64,000 nt of DNA from Paraburkholderia dilworthii (GTDB lineage Bacteria; Pseudomonadota; Gammaproteobacteria; Burkholderiales; Burkholderiaceae), in contig NZ_AWZT01000003.1 in assembly GCF_000472525.1 (NCBI RefSeq), positions 140,263 through 204,262 of the forward strand, given 5' to 3'. A program made the translations under genes and the position numbers. This document shows positions 1 to 8,586 of this stretch, in pieces. The first letter of the stretch is position 1. The number at the start of each line of letters is the position of its first letter. The notes beneath the pieces are model-generated. The model worked only from the letters and a program-made list of their open reading frames with translations, made no database searches and was not told the DNA's origin.

Positions 1-1
1 G

Positions 2-274
2 CTGGCCGACGCGTCGCTCACGCCGTCAGCGCGCGTCTTGCAGACGATGCTCGACAAGCAGCAGAGTTTTCTCGAATTCGGTCTGGAACAAAGCGAAGCG
101 CATGCCGCGTATTTCCGCGCGCGTCCGCTCGAGGCAGGACAGGCCCGGGAGTTCGCAGAACTGGCCGCGCAGTCGCTCGAGGAACAGGCGAAGCTCGAGC
201 GGGAGGAGATAGGCTCCTTCGATGCGTTCGTTGCCGCTTATCGGGCGTACACGTTGAACCGCTTCAGCGTGTGA
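2..274 (+). CDS. gshA: C-terminal fragment of probable glutamate-cysteine ligase
   Basis: Only the last 90 or so codons are present; the open frame enters from the left edge in frame 2 and stops at 272-274. The visible part has a DASLTPSARVLQTM segment followed by a charged helical stretch (KQQSFLEFGLEQSEAHAAYF) and ends LNRFSV. This resembles the C-terminal region of the E. coli-type GshA family, which joins glutamate and cysteine in the first, ATP-dependent step of glutathione synthesis in the cytoplasm. The active site lies outside the window, so the name rests on the tail alone. A short terminator-like hairpin follows about 35 bases downstream. Confidence 0.55.
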   Translation: MADASLTPSARVLQTMLDKQQSFLEFGLEQSEAHAAYFRARPLEAGQAREFAELAAQSLEEQAKLEREEIGSFDAFVAAYRAYTLNRFSV

Positions 275-309
275 GCGCAGCGGTTCGCGCGCGGGCGGGA
301 ACCTAGGAG

Positions 310-333
310 AGCGGCTCAAGTGACCGCTTTTTT
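310..333 (+). terminator. Rho-independent terminator after the gshA-like gene
   Basis: AGCGG and CCGCT arms with a 9-base loop are followed directly by a run of T. The position, 36 bases after the stop codon and ahead of the next gene, fits termination. The 5-bp stem is short, so the call is moderate. Confidence 0.55.
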
Positions 334-502
334 ATTGCGCGAAGCATACGCAGGTAACGGCTACGCAAAAGAAGCCGCCAGACATCGGCCTCATCGGCAA
401 ATTCTCCACGGCTTCCACGTTTCTCTGATGTAAACGAAACACCCTCCCCACGTTACGGTCCAAACTAATACGACACGCTTGCGAAAAGGGAGGATCAACG
501 CG

Positions 503-1018
503 ATGAAGAAAAGTCTGTTGGCCGCACTATGCGTTGCCACGGCAGCCGTTGCCGCGACAGCATGTTCGACGCAAGGACAAGTCGATCCCGATGTCATGCA
601 GATCGCGACCAGGCCCCTGACGTGTTCGAACAAATCCGAATGCGACCTCTGGTGGCAGCGCGCGCAAACGTGGGTCACGAACAACTCGAAGTACAAAGTC
701 GAATCCGCGACCGACACGCTGATACAAACTGCCGGCCCCGATGGCGGCAAGCGTGCGCTCGCGTATCAGATCACCCGCACGGCAAATCCCGACGGCACCG
801 CGACGATCGGCTTCGCCGCGCATTGCGATGGATCGCTTGGCTGCAAGCCGAACCCTTGGGAAGCGGGCGCCGACTTCAAGCAATACGTGCGAGGCACAGC
901 TGCGGGCGCACAGAAACCCGATGTGAAGCCGCCGCAGCCAGCGTCCACCGCCATGCATCCGGACGCGCTGCAAGGGCAGTCAGTCGCGCCTACGAATGGC
1001 GAAGCGGTCAGTCAGTGA
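503..1018 (+). CDS. Small predicted lipoprotein of unknown function
   Basis: A 171-residue secreted protein. The N-terminus MKKSLLAALCVATAAVAATAC is a classic lipoprotein signal peptide, with the lipobox cysteine at about residue 21 and Ser next, predicting outer-membrane sorting. The mature part carries TCSNKSECDLWWQRAQTWV, which has two cysteines, and later HCDGSLGCKPNP with two more, suggesting disulfides. The last 40 residues are rich in Pro, Ala and Gln. I chose the ATG at 503 over the in-frame TTG at 479 because it has GGGAGG about nine bases upstream and starts the signal peptide. It converges on the exporter gene that follows. I do not recognise the family. Confidence 0.75.
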   Translation: MKKSLLAALCVATAAVAATACSTQGQVDPDVMQIATRPLTCSNKSECDLWWQRAQTWVTNNSKYKVESATDTLIQTAGPDGGKRALAYQITRTANPDGTATIGFAAHCDGSLGCKPNPWEAGADFKQYVRGTAAGAQKPDVKPPQPASTAMHPDALQGQSVAPTNGEAVSQ

Positions 1019-1037
1019 GCGAAGCGTTGCGCGTCGC

Positions 1038-2624
1038 TCAGTGCCCCATCGAAGGACCGACACCTTTGCGCGGCTTCGTGATCCAGACGAGCACGGCAAG
1101 CACGACGAATGCCGCGCACGAAATGCGGAAGAAGTCGTTGGTGGCGAGCATATAAGCCTGCGCGGTCACCACCTGGTTGAGTTGCGCAGTGATGCTGTCG
1201 CCGGAAAGGCCGACACCTGCGAGCGCATTGGTATAGGCGTTCGTGTTCGCGGTGTAGACGTTCACGTTATCGACCAGCATCGCGTGATGGCGGATCGTGT
1301 CGTTCTCCCAATAGGTCGTACTGATCGCTGTGCCGATCGCGCCCGACAACGTGCGGAAAAAGTTCGACAAGCCCGAGGCGCTTGCGAGCCGTTCATCGGG
1401 CACGCTCGATAGCGTGATCGTCGTCATCGGCACGAAGAAGCAGGCCACGCCGATGCCTTGCACGATACGCGGCCAGATCACGTGATTGAACGGCACATCG
1501 AGCGTAAACGTGGAGTTCCAGAACGACACGAATGCGAACACGATAAACGCGAAACTTGCGACCACACGCAGGTTCAGCCGATGCATGTTCTTGCCGATCA
1601 TCGGCGAGAGAAAGAGCGCGAGCAAGCCGACCGGCGCCGTGGCGAGACCGGCGAGCCCGGCGGTGTAGCCCATCACGGTTTGCAGCCATAGTGGAAAAAT
1701 CACCACCGAGCCGAAGAAGGCCATGAAGCCGAACGAGATGATCAGCACGCCCAGCGCGAAGTTACGATCCTTGAACAGCGAAAGATCGACGACAGGCTCT
1801 TTCTCGGTCATCTCCCACACCAGCATGAACGCAATCGACACCACCGCGATCACCGCAAGCGTCACGATAAACGTCGAGTTGAACCAGTCGCGATCCTTGC
1901 CGAGGTCGAGCACCATCTGCAGGCACGCCACGCCGATCACGAGCAGCGTGAGGCCGACGGCGTCGATACGCTGTTGCGTCGTTTTTGTTTCGCGTCCGCG
2001 CAGCAGCACAAATGCGCAGCCCGCGGAGAAAAGACCGATCGGCACGTTGATGTAGAAGATCCACGGCCACGTGTAGTTATCCGTGATGTAGCCGCCCATC
2101 ACAGGCCCGAAGATTGGCGCGCAAATGACGGTCATCGCCCACAGGCCCAGCGCGAGGCCACGCTTCTCCGGTGGATATGAGCGCATCAGGATAGTCTGCG
2201 AGAGCGGCACCATCGGACCGGACACCAGCCCCTGAACGAGGCGAAAAAAGATCAGCGACTCGAAGTTCTGCGCGAAACCGCACAGCGCGGACGCGATCGT
2301 GAAGAGCAGGACGGACAGCGTGAAGAGCCGCACTTCGCCGACGCGCCGCGCGAGCCAGCCCGTCAGCGGCACCGCGATCGCCGACGCCACGGAATACGAA
2401 GAGATCACCCAGGTGCCCTGGCTCGTCGCGACGCCGAGACTGCCGGAGATCGTCGGCACGGCGACGTTGGCAATCGACGTGTCGAGCACCTCCATGAAGG
2501 TGCCGAGTGCGAGCCCGACAGTAAGCAGCGCAAGCGCGCCGCCCTTGAGCGGCGCCGGTTCCGCGGCGGGCGGAGTGGCCGGTCGAGCTGCCGGTTCGGC
2601 AGCCTCGGAAGCCGTAGCGTCCAT
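1038..2624 (-). CDS. emrB: MFS drug exporter, DHA2 (EmrB/QacA) family
   Basis: A 528-residue inner-membrane proton-drug antiporter. After a Pro/Ala-rich cytoplasmic N-terminus (about 30 residues) come roughly 14 hydrophobic segments, the number typical of DHA2 transporters. Recognisable pieces are FMEVLDTSIANVAVP in the first helix, GWLARRVGEVRLF (motif A) and GLALGLWAMTVICAPIFGP (motif C, antiporter). It lies 138 bases downstream of the MarR gene on the same strand, so it is probably its target. EmrB proteins normally work with an EmrA/HlyD adaptor and an outer-membrane channel. No adaptor gene is found here, although an outer-membrane factor is encoded at 4116. Confidence 0.9.
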   Translation of the reverse strand: MDATASEAAEPAARPATPPAAEPAPLKGGALALLTVGLALGTFMEVLDTSIANVAVPTISGSLGVATSQGTWVISSYSVASAIAVPLTGWLARRVGEVRLFTLSVLLFTIASALCGFAQNFESLIFFRLVQGLVSGPMVPLSQTILMRSYPPEKRGLALGLWAMTVICAPIFGPVMGGYITDNYTWPWIFYINVPIGLFSAGCAFVLLRGRETKTTQQRIDAVGLTLLVIGVACLQMVLDLGKDRDWFNSTFIVTLAVIAVVSIAFMLVWEMTEKEPVVDLSLFKDRNFALGVLIISFGFMAFFGSVVIFPLWLQTVMGYTAGLAGLATAPVGLLALFLSPMIGKNMHRLNLRVVASFAFIVFAFVSFWNSTFTLDVPFNHVIWPRIVQGIGVACFFVPMTTITLSSVPDERLASASGLSNFFRTLSGAIGTAISTTYWENDTIRHHAMLVDNVNVYTANTNAYTNALAGVGLSGDSITAQLNQVVTAQAYMLATNDFFRISCAAFVVLAVLVWITKPRKGVGPSMGH

Positions 2625-2762
2625 ATGTTTTTTCTCCTTCAGCCCAGAAAGGTTGTCGTGCCACGTTTAACGCGTCGTGCGGATGGCATGCATACATGCC
2701 CCATCACACTCTGCCCAGACAGAGATCTGCTGCCAGCGACGCCCAGAAAAGGCGCCTTCAGG

Positions 2763-3305
2763 TTACTGCTCGCCGTCTTCCGGTGATGAATCTTGAAGCG
2801 TTTCGTCGGACAACTCGCCCGGCGAACAGAGACCGCAACCGGCGCTCGAACCCGGATCAATGCCGTTGGCGATGAAACGGCCCAGCAGATCGATGAGCGT
2901 CGCGAGGTCAGCGGCGGAAAAGCCGCGCAATTGTTCATTCAGCACCGCGGCGCCGATGCCCGGTAACTGCCGCGCCGCTTCCTGGCCCTGCGGCGTCAAT
3001 TCCAGCTTCACCATCCGACGGTCGGCGTCGCTACGCGTGCGTGAGATGAAGCCTTTCTTTTCAAGGCGATCCAGAAGACGCGTCATGGAACCGCTGTCGT
3101 ACGACATCACGCGCGACAACTCGAACGGCGTGTTCGCCCGGCCGGCGGCCAGCATCAGGATCACGCCGATCTGCTGGGCCGTCAGCCCGAGCGGCTTAAC
3201 CGCCCGATCGGTGCGCTCGACGAGCACATTGCGGGCCTTCGACAGGTAATAGCCGAGACTCGAATCGAGCCGGATTTCATCCGCTTTGTAAGGACCGTCG
3301 GTCAT
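2763..3305 (-). CDS. MarR-family transcriptional regulator of the efflux genes
   Basis: A 180-residue winged-helix repressor. The core, ADEIRLDSSLGYYLSKARNVL then LTAQQIGVILMLAAG, leads into the recognition-helix and wing region (SYDSGSMTRLLDRLEKKGF, then SRTRSDADRRMVKLELTP). The C-terminal tail, after the dimerisation helix, contains CGLC. I prefer the ATG at 3305 (MTDGPYKADEIRLD) to the upstream in-frame start at 3410, because family similarity begins near residue 8 from there. It heads the minus-strand unit with the EmrB-type exporter, and its promoter overlaps that of the divergent small membrane gene. Local repression relieved by a phenolic or drug ligand is the usual MarR mode and is inferred here. 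Confidence 0.88.
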   Translation of the reverse strand: MTDGPYKADEIRLDSSLGYYLSKARNVLVERTDRAVKPLGLTAQQIGVILMLAAGRANTPFELSRVMSYDSGSMTRLLDRLEKKGFISRTRSDADRRMVKLELTPQGQEAARQLPGIGAAVLNEQLRGFSAADLATLIDLLGRFIANGIDPGSSAGCGLCSPGELSDETLQDSSPEDGEQ

Positions 3306-3439
3306 CTTGGGTGTGGAGACATAGCACGCAGGGCGAAAGTTTAGCTGCCTGAGCAGAGAAGTGGATTCCAATTCTCGTAGGTTGTCACCGCGCGAGCCGC
3401 CGAAAAACAACAGCGCGCTTGTGCATCGCGCACAGTATC

Positions 3440-3478
3440 TTGAAATTTACTTGCATAGTCAATATTATACGAAGCAAC
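3440..3478. promoter_or_regulatory. Overlapping divergent promoters with possible MarR operator
   Basis: On the plus strand TTGAAA (3440-3445) and TATTAT (3463-3468) are 17 bases apart. On the minus strand TTGACT, read back from about 3464, and GATACT are also about 17 bases apart, so the two promoters occupy the same DNA face to face. TTGC at 3451 and GCAA at 3474 form a loose inverted repeat spanning both -10 regions, a plausible MarR site. The promoters are read directly from sequence; the operator role is inferred. Confidence 0.55.
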
Positions 3479-3568
3479 GAGTTACGCGATCCGCGCCACC
3501 CGAGACTATGTTCTGACCGCTTTTTTGTCCGCCCCAAACCCAGGCGTGACCCCAAGGATGTTCCTCCC

Positions 3569-3937
3569 ATGCTGTACCTCAAAAATACCCTCGGCGGCCT
3601 AAGCCGCTCATTGACCGATTCAGCCTTGCACAGCTTCCAGGGCCCGCATCGCTGGTGGAAACTCGCGTTGTTTGCCGTGCTGTTCGTATTGCCCGGCGGA
3701 TCGGTAGGTGTCGCGGTATTGGCGTGGATCGAGCATCGGCGGGCGCGTAAGGGCTTGAAAAGCGCATCTGTCGAAATTGCGGCGACGCCCGCGCAACTGC
3801 CGGGCTCGGCAACCGGCAGCGTGCACAATGCGGCGAGCGCCTGCCAGGCGAGCGGCGACGCGCCTTGCCGGGCAGCCGCCGGCAAGCTCGCGCGCAAGAC
3901 GACATCGACGGAATCGCGGGTCGACTCGCGGGGCTGA
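3569..3937 (+). CDS. Small single-span membrane protein, function unknown
   Basis: A 122-residue protein beginning MLYLKNTLGGLSRSLTDSAL. One clear transmembrane segment sits near residues 30-52 (KLALFAVLFVLPGGSVGVAV) and is followed by basic RHRRARKG-type residues, so the C-terminus is probably cytoplasmic. The C-terminal half is Ala/Ser/Arg-rich with a cysteine pair and looks disordered. The start at 3569 has AAGGA about ten bases upstream; the upstream in-frame ATG at 3419 lies within the promoter region and is unlikely. It is divergent from the MarR gene and precedes the outer-membrane efflux gene, so it may be part of the same regulated region. I do not recognise the family. Confidence 0.55.
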   Translation: MLYLKNTLGGLSRSLTDSALHSFQGPHRWWKLALFAVLFVLPGGSVGVAVLAWIEHRRARKGLKSASVEIAATPAQLPGSATGSVHNAASACQASGDAPCRAAAGKLARKTTSTESRVDSRG

Positions 3938-4115
3938 TGCCTCGCCGGTAACAGCGCGTAACCTTCGCGACACTGTCGGTAACACACCTTCATCGCTCAC
4001 CGCATTAACCTTTCTGTTTCCCGCGGCCAGCGGGCTCTTACGCTAACATGCCGGCAAACCATACCGGCCGACACCGCCATCGGCGGCGTCGCGGCGTCCA
4101 GAAGGAAATCAATGC

Positions 4116-5708
4116 ATGCAGTCTGACCGAATCTCGTCCGCGCGGACATTTGCGCCTCGCGCTTTGACTCTCGCAGTCGCGGTGTCCGTCGCGGGCCTCG
4201 TCGCGGCCTGCGCCGTCGGTCCAGACTACAAACGTCCAGCCGCCGAGATTCCCGCCTCGTATAAGGAAGCCGCGCCCGGCTGGAAAGTCGCGCAGCCGGC
4301 GGATCAACACGACCGCGGCGCGTGGTGGACCATTTATCAGGACCCGCAGCTCAATACCCTCGAAGAGAAGCTGGACGCCGCCAATCAGACCGTCGCCCAA
4401 TACGCTGCCGCCTATCGGCAGGCCCGCGCGCTGGTCGGCGAGGCGCGGGCTGCGTATTTTCCGACCGTTGGCCTGTCGGCGGGCGGCACGCGCTCCGGCA
4501 GCGGTATTTCGTCGAATGCGACGTCGACGAGCAGAACAAGCCGCTCCGGCGTGTACAACAGCTACAACCTGCAACTCGACGCCAGTTGGGAGCCCGATCT
4601 GTGGGGCTCCGTGGGGCGCTCGGTCAATGCGCAGAAGGCCGGCCAGCAGGGCGCCGCAGCCGACTTGGCGAACGCGCGTCTGTCCGCGCAGGCCACGCTC
4701 GCCCAGACCTATTTCGCGCTGCGTGCGCTCGATTCGAATCAGAAGCTGCTCGACGAAACCGTCGCCGCCTATCAGCGCTCGCTGCAACTCACGCAGAACC
4801 AGTACGCCGCTGGCGTGGCCGCGCGCTCGGACGTCATCCAGGCGCAAACGCAGTTGCAATCGGCGCAGGCATCGGCGATCGACAACGGCGTTCAGCGCGC
4901 GCAGGACGAGCATGCAATCGCGGTCCTCGTGGGTGAACCGGCCTCCACGTTTTCCATTCCGCCGATGCCGCTCACCGCGACGCCGCCCGCCGTGCCCGCG
5001 CAAATGCCGTCCGCGCTGCTCGAACGGCGACCCGATATCGCATCGGCGGAGCGCAAGGCTGCGGCGGCCAACGAGCAGATCGGCATTGCCATCGCCGCGT
5101 TCTTCCCGTCGCTGACGTTGTCGGCGAGCGGCGGCTTCGAAAGCTCGGTGTTCTCCCAATTGCTGACAGCGCCGTCCCGCTTCTGGACGGTCGGCCCGCA
5201 ACTCGCGGCGACCCTGTTCGACGCCGGGCTGCGCCGTGCGCAGACAGAAGCCGCTCGCGCCGCGTATGACCAGAGCGTCGCCACCTATCGTCAAACGGTG
5301 CTGACCGCGTTCCAGGACGTCGAAGACAACCTCGCGTCGCAGCGCATCCTTGAACAGGAGATCGTGGTGCAGCAGCAGGCGGTGGAATCGGCGCGCCAGG
5401 CGCTTGCCATCGTGACCAACGAATACAAGGCGGGCACCGTGGGCTATGTCAACGTGCTCACCGCGCAGACCACGGCCTTCATCGCCGAGCAGAAGCTACA
5501 GACCATCGCGGGTCAGCGGATGGTGTCGTCGGTGGGTCTGGTGAAGGCGCTGGGCGGCGGCTGGGACGTCACGCAAATGAACCGCGAAACCGGCGATATG
5601 GCCGCGCCAGCGCCATTGCCGGCGTCATCGGCCGCGCCGGTTGCGCAGAACGCGAGCGCGCAAAAGCAAATGCAGGTGTCGACGAAGCCGCAAACGCAAA
5701 GCAAATAA
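4116..5708 (+). CDS. Outer-membrane efflux lipoprotein, OprM/NodT type
   Basis: A 530-residue TolC-like outer-membrane channel. The signal peptide ends in the lipobox LVAAC at about residue 32, followed by AVGPDYKRP, the standard start of the NodT/OprM family. Two repeats of coiled-coil and strand follow: QTVAQYAAAYRQARALVGEARAAYFP in the first half, and AAANEQIGIAIAAFFPSLTLSASGGF then QTVLTAFQDVEDNLA in the second. The Ala/Gln-rich tail of about 35 residues is a variable extension. It would carry substrates across the outer membrane for a tripartite pump, plausibly the EmrB-type exporter on the other side of the marR locus. A strong terminator follows. Confidence 0.92.
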   Translation: MQSDRISSARTFAPRALTLAVAVSVAGLVAACAVGPDYKRPAAEIPASYKEAAPGWKVAQPADQHDRGAWWTIYQDPQLNTLEEKLDAANQTVAQYAAAYRQARALVGEARAAYFPTVGLSAGGTRSGSGISSNATSTSRTSRSGVYNSYNLQLDASWEPDLWGSVGRSVNAQKAGQQGAAADLANARLSAQATLAQTYFALRALDSNQKLLDETVAAYQRSLQLTQNQYAAGVAARSDVIQAQTQLQSAQASAIDNGVQRAQDEHAIAVLVGEPASTFSIPPMPLTATPPAVPAQMPSALLERRPDIASAERKAAAANEQIGIAIAAFFPSLTLSASGGFESSVFSQLLTAPSRFWTVGPQLAATLFDAGLRRAQTEAARAAYDQSVATYRQTVLTAFQDVEDNLASQRILEQEIVVQQQAVESARQALAIVTNEYKAGTVGYVNVLTAQTTAFIAEQKLQTIAGQRMVSSVGLVKALGGGWDVTQMNRETGDMAAPAPLPASSAAPVAQNASAQKQMQVSTKPQTQSK

Positions 5709-5752
5709 AGCGCGCCGGGCGACGCATGCGCCGCCCGGGGCCGAAATGCGAA

Positions 5753-5788
5753 AGAGGCATGACCAGGAACCGGTCATGCCTCTTTTTA
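5753..5788 (+). terminator. Strong, probably bidirectional terminator
   Basis: A perfect 12-bp stem (AGAGGCATGACC with GGTCATGCCTCT) around a 7-base loop is followed by TTTTT. It lies between the convergent efflux-channel gene and gspN. On the minus strand the stem is followed by TTT, so it could also end the gsp transcript. Confidence 0.85.
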
Positions 5789-5837
5789 GATGCCTCTTTG
5801 CAAGAACTGACCGCGCTCGGCCAGCGCTACGCCCAGG

Positions 5838-6617
5838 TCAATGCACGAACGACAACGTAACCGTGTCCGGTCCACTCGGCCTTCCAAGCAAATTCAACAG
5901 TCCGGCGAGATTGTCGCGGGCCTCGGGGGCGGATGTAGCGGTTCCGCGAAACGAGGTCGAAGCCGGCGACACGGCGCCGCGGCCGTTCAGCATCAGCGGG
6001 CCCTTGATAGTGCGCAATTCGAGCGTGGACGACACGCCCTCCGCCTGAAACACGAGTTGGTACGAGCCGAGCGGCTTCACCGGCGAAACACGCGAACTCA
6101 CGTCGCTCAGCGCGATCGTCAGTTGGCCGAACGCCTCGCGGTTGAAGCTGCGCCAGTCGGACCACGAGAGCCGCACGTCGCCCTGCAGATCGAGCGTGTT
6201 GAAAGGCGCACCGAGGCCGCTCAGCAGCGAAGCCGGCACGGCTATCGTGCCGGGCGTGACGTTGGCGCTGCGCAAGGTCGCATCGATGGTGATCGGGTCC
6301 GGCATCGCCTCGCTATGCCGCATGGTCATGCGCACACGGCCAGTGAAAAGCGGCCAGAATGCCGTGTGCCATTCGATCCGCCCCGGCAGCAGCGTCGCGG
6401 CGCTCATGTCGGAGCCCGCAGCGAGCATCAGCGTAGCCGAGCCGTGCCAGAGCGAGCCGGCCGGGTCGACCAGGTTCACGTGCCCGCCGCTCTGACGGGC
6501 AAACTGCGGCGTGATCCACGCCGCCGGCAACAACGCAAGCATCACCGCCGCGCTGGAGAACACTGCGATCAGCAGCCAGGGCAGGGCGGCGCGCAGGCGC
6601 CGCATCCAGTAAGTCAT
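5838..6617 (-). CDS. gspN: Type II secretion protein GspN
   Basis: A 259-residue inner-membrane-anchored, mostly periplasmic protein and the last gene of the gspG-N block. One N-terminal membrane segment (LPWLLIAVFSSAAVMLALLP, residues 13-32) is followed by a soluble domain with VDPAGSLWHGSATL, the beginning shared by GspN proteins. GspN is an accessory component of the type II secretion assembly and is absent from many systems. It starts 22 bases after gspM stops, consistent with one operon. The strong hairpin at 5753 probably ends the transcript. Confidence 0.88.
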   Translation of the reverse strand: MTYWMRRLRAALPWLLIAVFSSAAVMLALLPAAWITPQFARQSGGHVNLVDPAGSLWHGSATLMLAAGSDMSAATLLPGRIEWHTAFWPLFTGRVRMTMRHSEAMPDPITIDATLRSANVTPGTIAVPASLLSGLGAPFNTLDLQGDVRLSWSDWRSFNREAFGQLTIALSDVSSRVSPVKPLGSYQLVFQAEGVSSTLELRTIKGPLMLNGRGAVSPASTSFRGTATSAPEARDNLAGLLNLLGRPSGPDTVTLSFVH

Positions 6618-6639
6618 GCGAGACCCCGTGACAGCACGG

Positions 6640-7143
6640 TCATTTCGCCGTGGATGGCTGCAACGACGCAGTCAGATCCACCTGGCCGTCTGCTTTTAGC
6701 GCGGTCACGTGCGCTTCGGAGACCTGCACCTTGAACTGGCGGCGCACATCGTCGACCCAAGCCGTCCACGCGGGAAACGACGCGTTCTTCATCTGCACCT
6801 GCACCGCATTGCCGATTACCTGCACCTGCGTCGCCGCAAGCCCGTGATCGCTGAGCGACGCCAGGAGCGCGTCCTTCAGCGCACCGCCGGTCGGCGCGAC
6901 GCCCTGAGCCGCCGCCGAAAGCTGGCGCGCTTCGTTAGCCTGCGCGGTCATCTGCGCGAGTTGCCGCTGCAAGGTCGGCAGCGATTCACGCAGACGCGCG
7001 CGCCCCTCCTGTGCCGGCGCCCACAGCACCGACCACGCGATCACCACCGCGAGCACACCGCCGCCCCACGTCAGCAACGCCTTTTCGCGGTCGGTTCGCT
7101 GGTCCCAGAAGCCTGCCCAGGTTTGAGCGAGTTCAGCTTTCAT
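6640..7143 (-). CDS. gspM: Type II secretion protein GspM
   Basis: A 167-residue bitopic inner-membrane protein of the secretion platform that partners GspL. It has a short cytoplasmic start (MKAELAQTWAGFWDQRTDREK), one membrane span at about residues 21-42 (ALLTWGGGVLAVVIAWSVLW), then a coiled-coil-like region and a ferredoxin-like periplasmic domain. The start at 7143 forms an ATGA overlap with the gspL stop, indicating translational coupling. The in-frame ATG at 7164 would overlap gspL further and is less likely. Confidence 0.9.
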   Translation of the reverse strand: MKAELAQTWAGFWDQRTDREKALLTWGGGVLAVVIAWSVLWAPAQEGRARLRESLPTLQRQLAQMTAQANEARQLSAAAQGVAPTGGALKDALLASLSDHGLAATQVQVIGNAVQVQMKNASFPAWTAWVDDVRRQFKVQVSEAHVTALKADGQVDLTASLQPSTAK

Positions 7144-8558
7144 TGTCCGTTCCTGATGGTCCACTTGCCGGTATTGCTGTCGATCGCGCCGCTGAGTCCG
7201 TTACGCGCGAGGCGCGTGGCGAAATCGGGATCGAGCTTCACTTCGGGTTTGAAGGTGACGTCGAGACGCCGGTCGTGATAGTCGAGCGCGGCGATGCCAT
7301 TGACGGGCACGGGCGGGAGCGATCTCGCGAGGCCATCGGCAAGCGCCAGGAAATCGCCGGGCGAAAGCTCACCCGCGGCCACGCGCAGCTGCTGCAACTG
7401 ACGCGACATCTGATCGGGTGCATCGAGCACGACCGTCGTCTTCGGGAAGGTGTTCAGCAGAAGCTCGGTCATCTGCGCGCCGATCGCGTCGCGCTGGCGC
7501 GAAAGCATCAGCCACTGCACGTTCGCACCAATGATCGCGACGAGCAGCGCGCCGACTGCCAGCAGCACCGGCAGGCGTAGGCGGCGCAGCGTCGCGCGGT
7601 CGAGCCGCCACGGCTGCGACGCGAATTCGAACTGGCAGAGATCGAAGCGACACGTGAGCGCGCGGCGCGCAAGCTGCTCGAAGGGCAGCGGACTTGCGCC
7701 GTGCACATGCGCGGCGAGCCGCGCCGGACTGTTTGCGCCGAGACTTGGCTCGCTGCCCGGCACCTCGGTCAGCATATACAGCGAAACCGGCGTCGCGCCG
7801 GCGAGCGCGGCAAGCGTCGCGTTCACCGCGTTGGCGGGCACCGCGAGGCCTTCTCCTTGCGCACCGCGCGCAATCGCCAGTTCGACGCGCGGCATGCCGC
7901 TTTGGACGGCGCCTTCCAGCAGCATCGCTGGCGCGGTCTGAACCACGGCGCCGAGCACCGCCGCGACCATCGGCACGGCTTCCGGCGCGGCGTCGGTCGA
8001 AGTATTGGCTGCGCTCGCCACCGGCGCGGCGTCCCGTACCGATGAGCCGGCGCCCGCCAGTGCCGGCTCCGCCGCACTCACGGTTTCGGCGACTTCCGCC
8101 AGCACTGCGGGCAGCGTTGCCTCCGGCAGACAACGCGTGACCGGCACTGCGCGCAAACTGCGGTGACCGGCTGCGGAAAAAGCCTCGTAGATGAAGCGGA
8201 ACCATCCGCGGTCGATGATCGCGAGCACCTGGCGCCCGCCCGCGGCCGGTTGCGAATCGACGGCGATATGGCAGGTTTGCGGGTCCTGGATCAGTTGATC
8301 CTCGACGATATTCGGTAACGCCTGGCGCAGCTTCGGACCGCGTAGCGGCGGCAGCGTGGCGGGCATCATCAGCAGGTCGCGCGCGGCGACCATCAGCACG
8401 GTCGACGTCGCGCGCGGCAGCAACGCAAGCGCCGAGCGCCCGGCGCGCTGCGTGCGTCCCGACTTGTCGAGCAGCACGAACGGCAGGTCCGGCAGTTGCC
8501 ATTCCTGCGACGGCACCGCCGGATCACGCGGCGGCAATAAGACGATCAGCGTGCTCAA
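7140..8558 (-). CDS. gspL: Type II secretion protein GspL
   Basis: A 472-residue inner-membrane protein that links the cytoplasmic ATPase GspE to the membrane platform. The N-terminal actin-like cytoplasmic domain includes VLMVAARDLLMMPATLPP and LRQALPNIVEDQLIQDP. A long Ala-rich stretch near residues 155-215 looks like a linker insertion. The membrane span is near residue 345-365 (LPVLLAVGALLVAIIGANV), followed by a small periplasmic domain. It overlaps gspM by four bases and lies 28 bases after gspK. It is longer than the usual 380-420 residues because of the Ala-rich region. Confidence 0.92.
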   Translation of the reverse strand: MSTLIVLLPPRDPAVPSQEWQLPDLPFVLLDKSGRTQRAGRSALALLPRATSTVLMVAARDLLMMPATLPPLRGPKLRQALPNIVEDQLIQDPQTCHIAVDSQPAAGGRQVLAIIDRGWFRFIYEAFSAAGHRSLRAVPVTRCLPEATLPAVLAEVAETVSAAEPALAGAGSSVRDAAPVASAANTSTDAAPEAVPMVAAVLGAVVQTAPAMLLEGAVQSGMPRVELAIARGAQGEGLAVPANAVNATLAALAGATPVSLYMLTEVPGSEPSLGANSPARLAAHVHGASPLPFEQLARRALTCRFDLCQFEFASQPWRLDRATLRRLRLPVLLAVGALLVAIIGANVQWLMLSRQRDAIGAQMTELLLNTFPKTTVVLDAPDQMSRQLQQLRVAAGELSPGDFLALADGLARSLPPVPVNGIAALDYHDRRLDVTFKPEVKLDPDFATRLARNGLSGAIDSNTGKWTIRNGQ

Positions 8559-8586
8559 AGGCCACTCTCTCTGGGAAAGGCGTTAT

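Noticed and set aside
4038..5294. A minus-strand open frame of 418 codons opposite the outer-membrane efflux gene
   Set aside because: Arg-rich composition typical of an antisense shadow; the + strand gene has clear family motifs.
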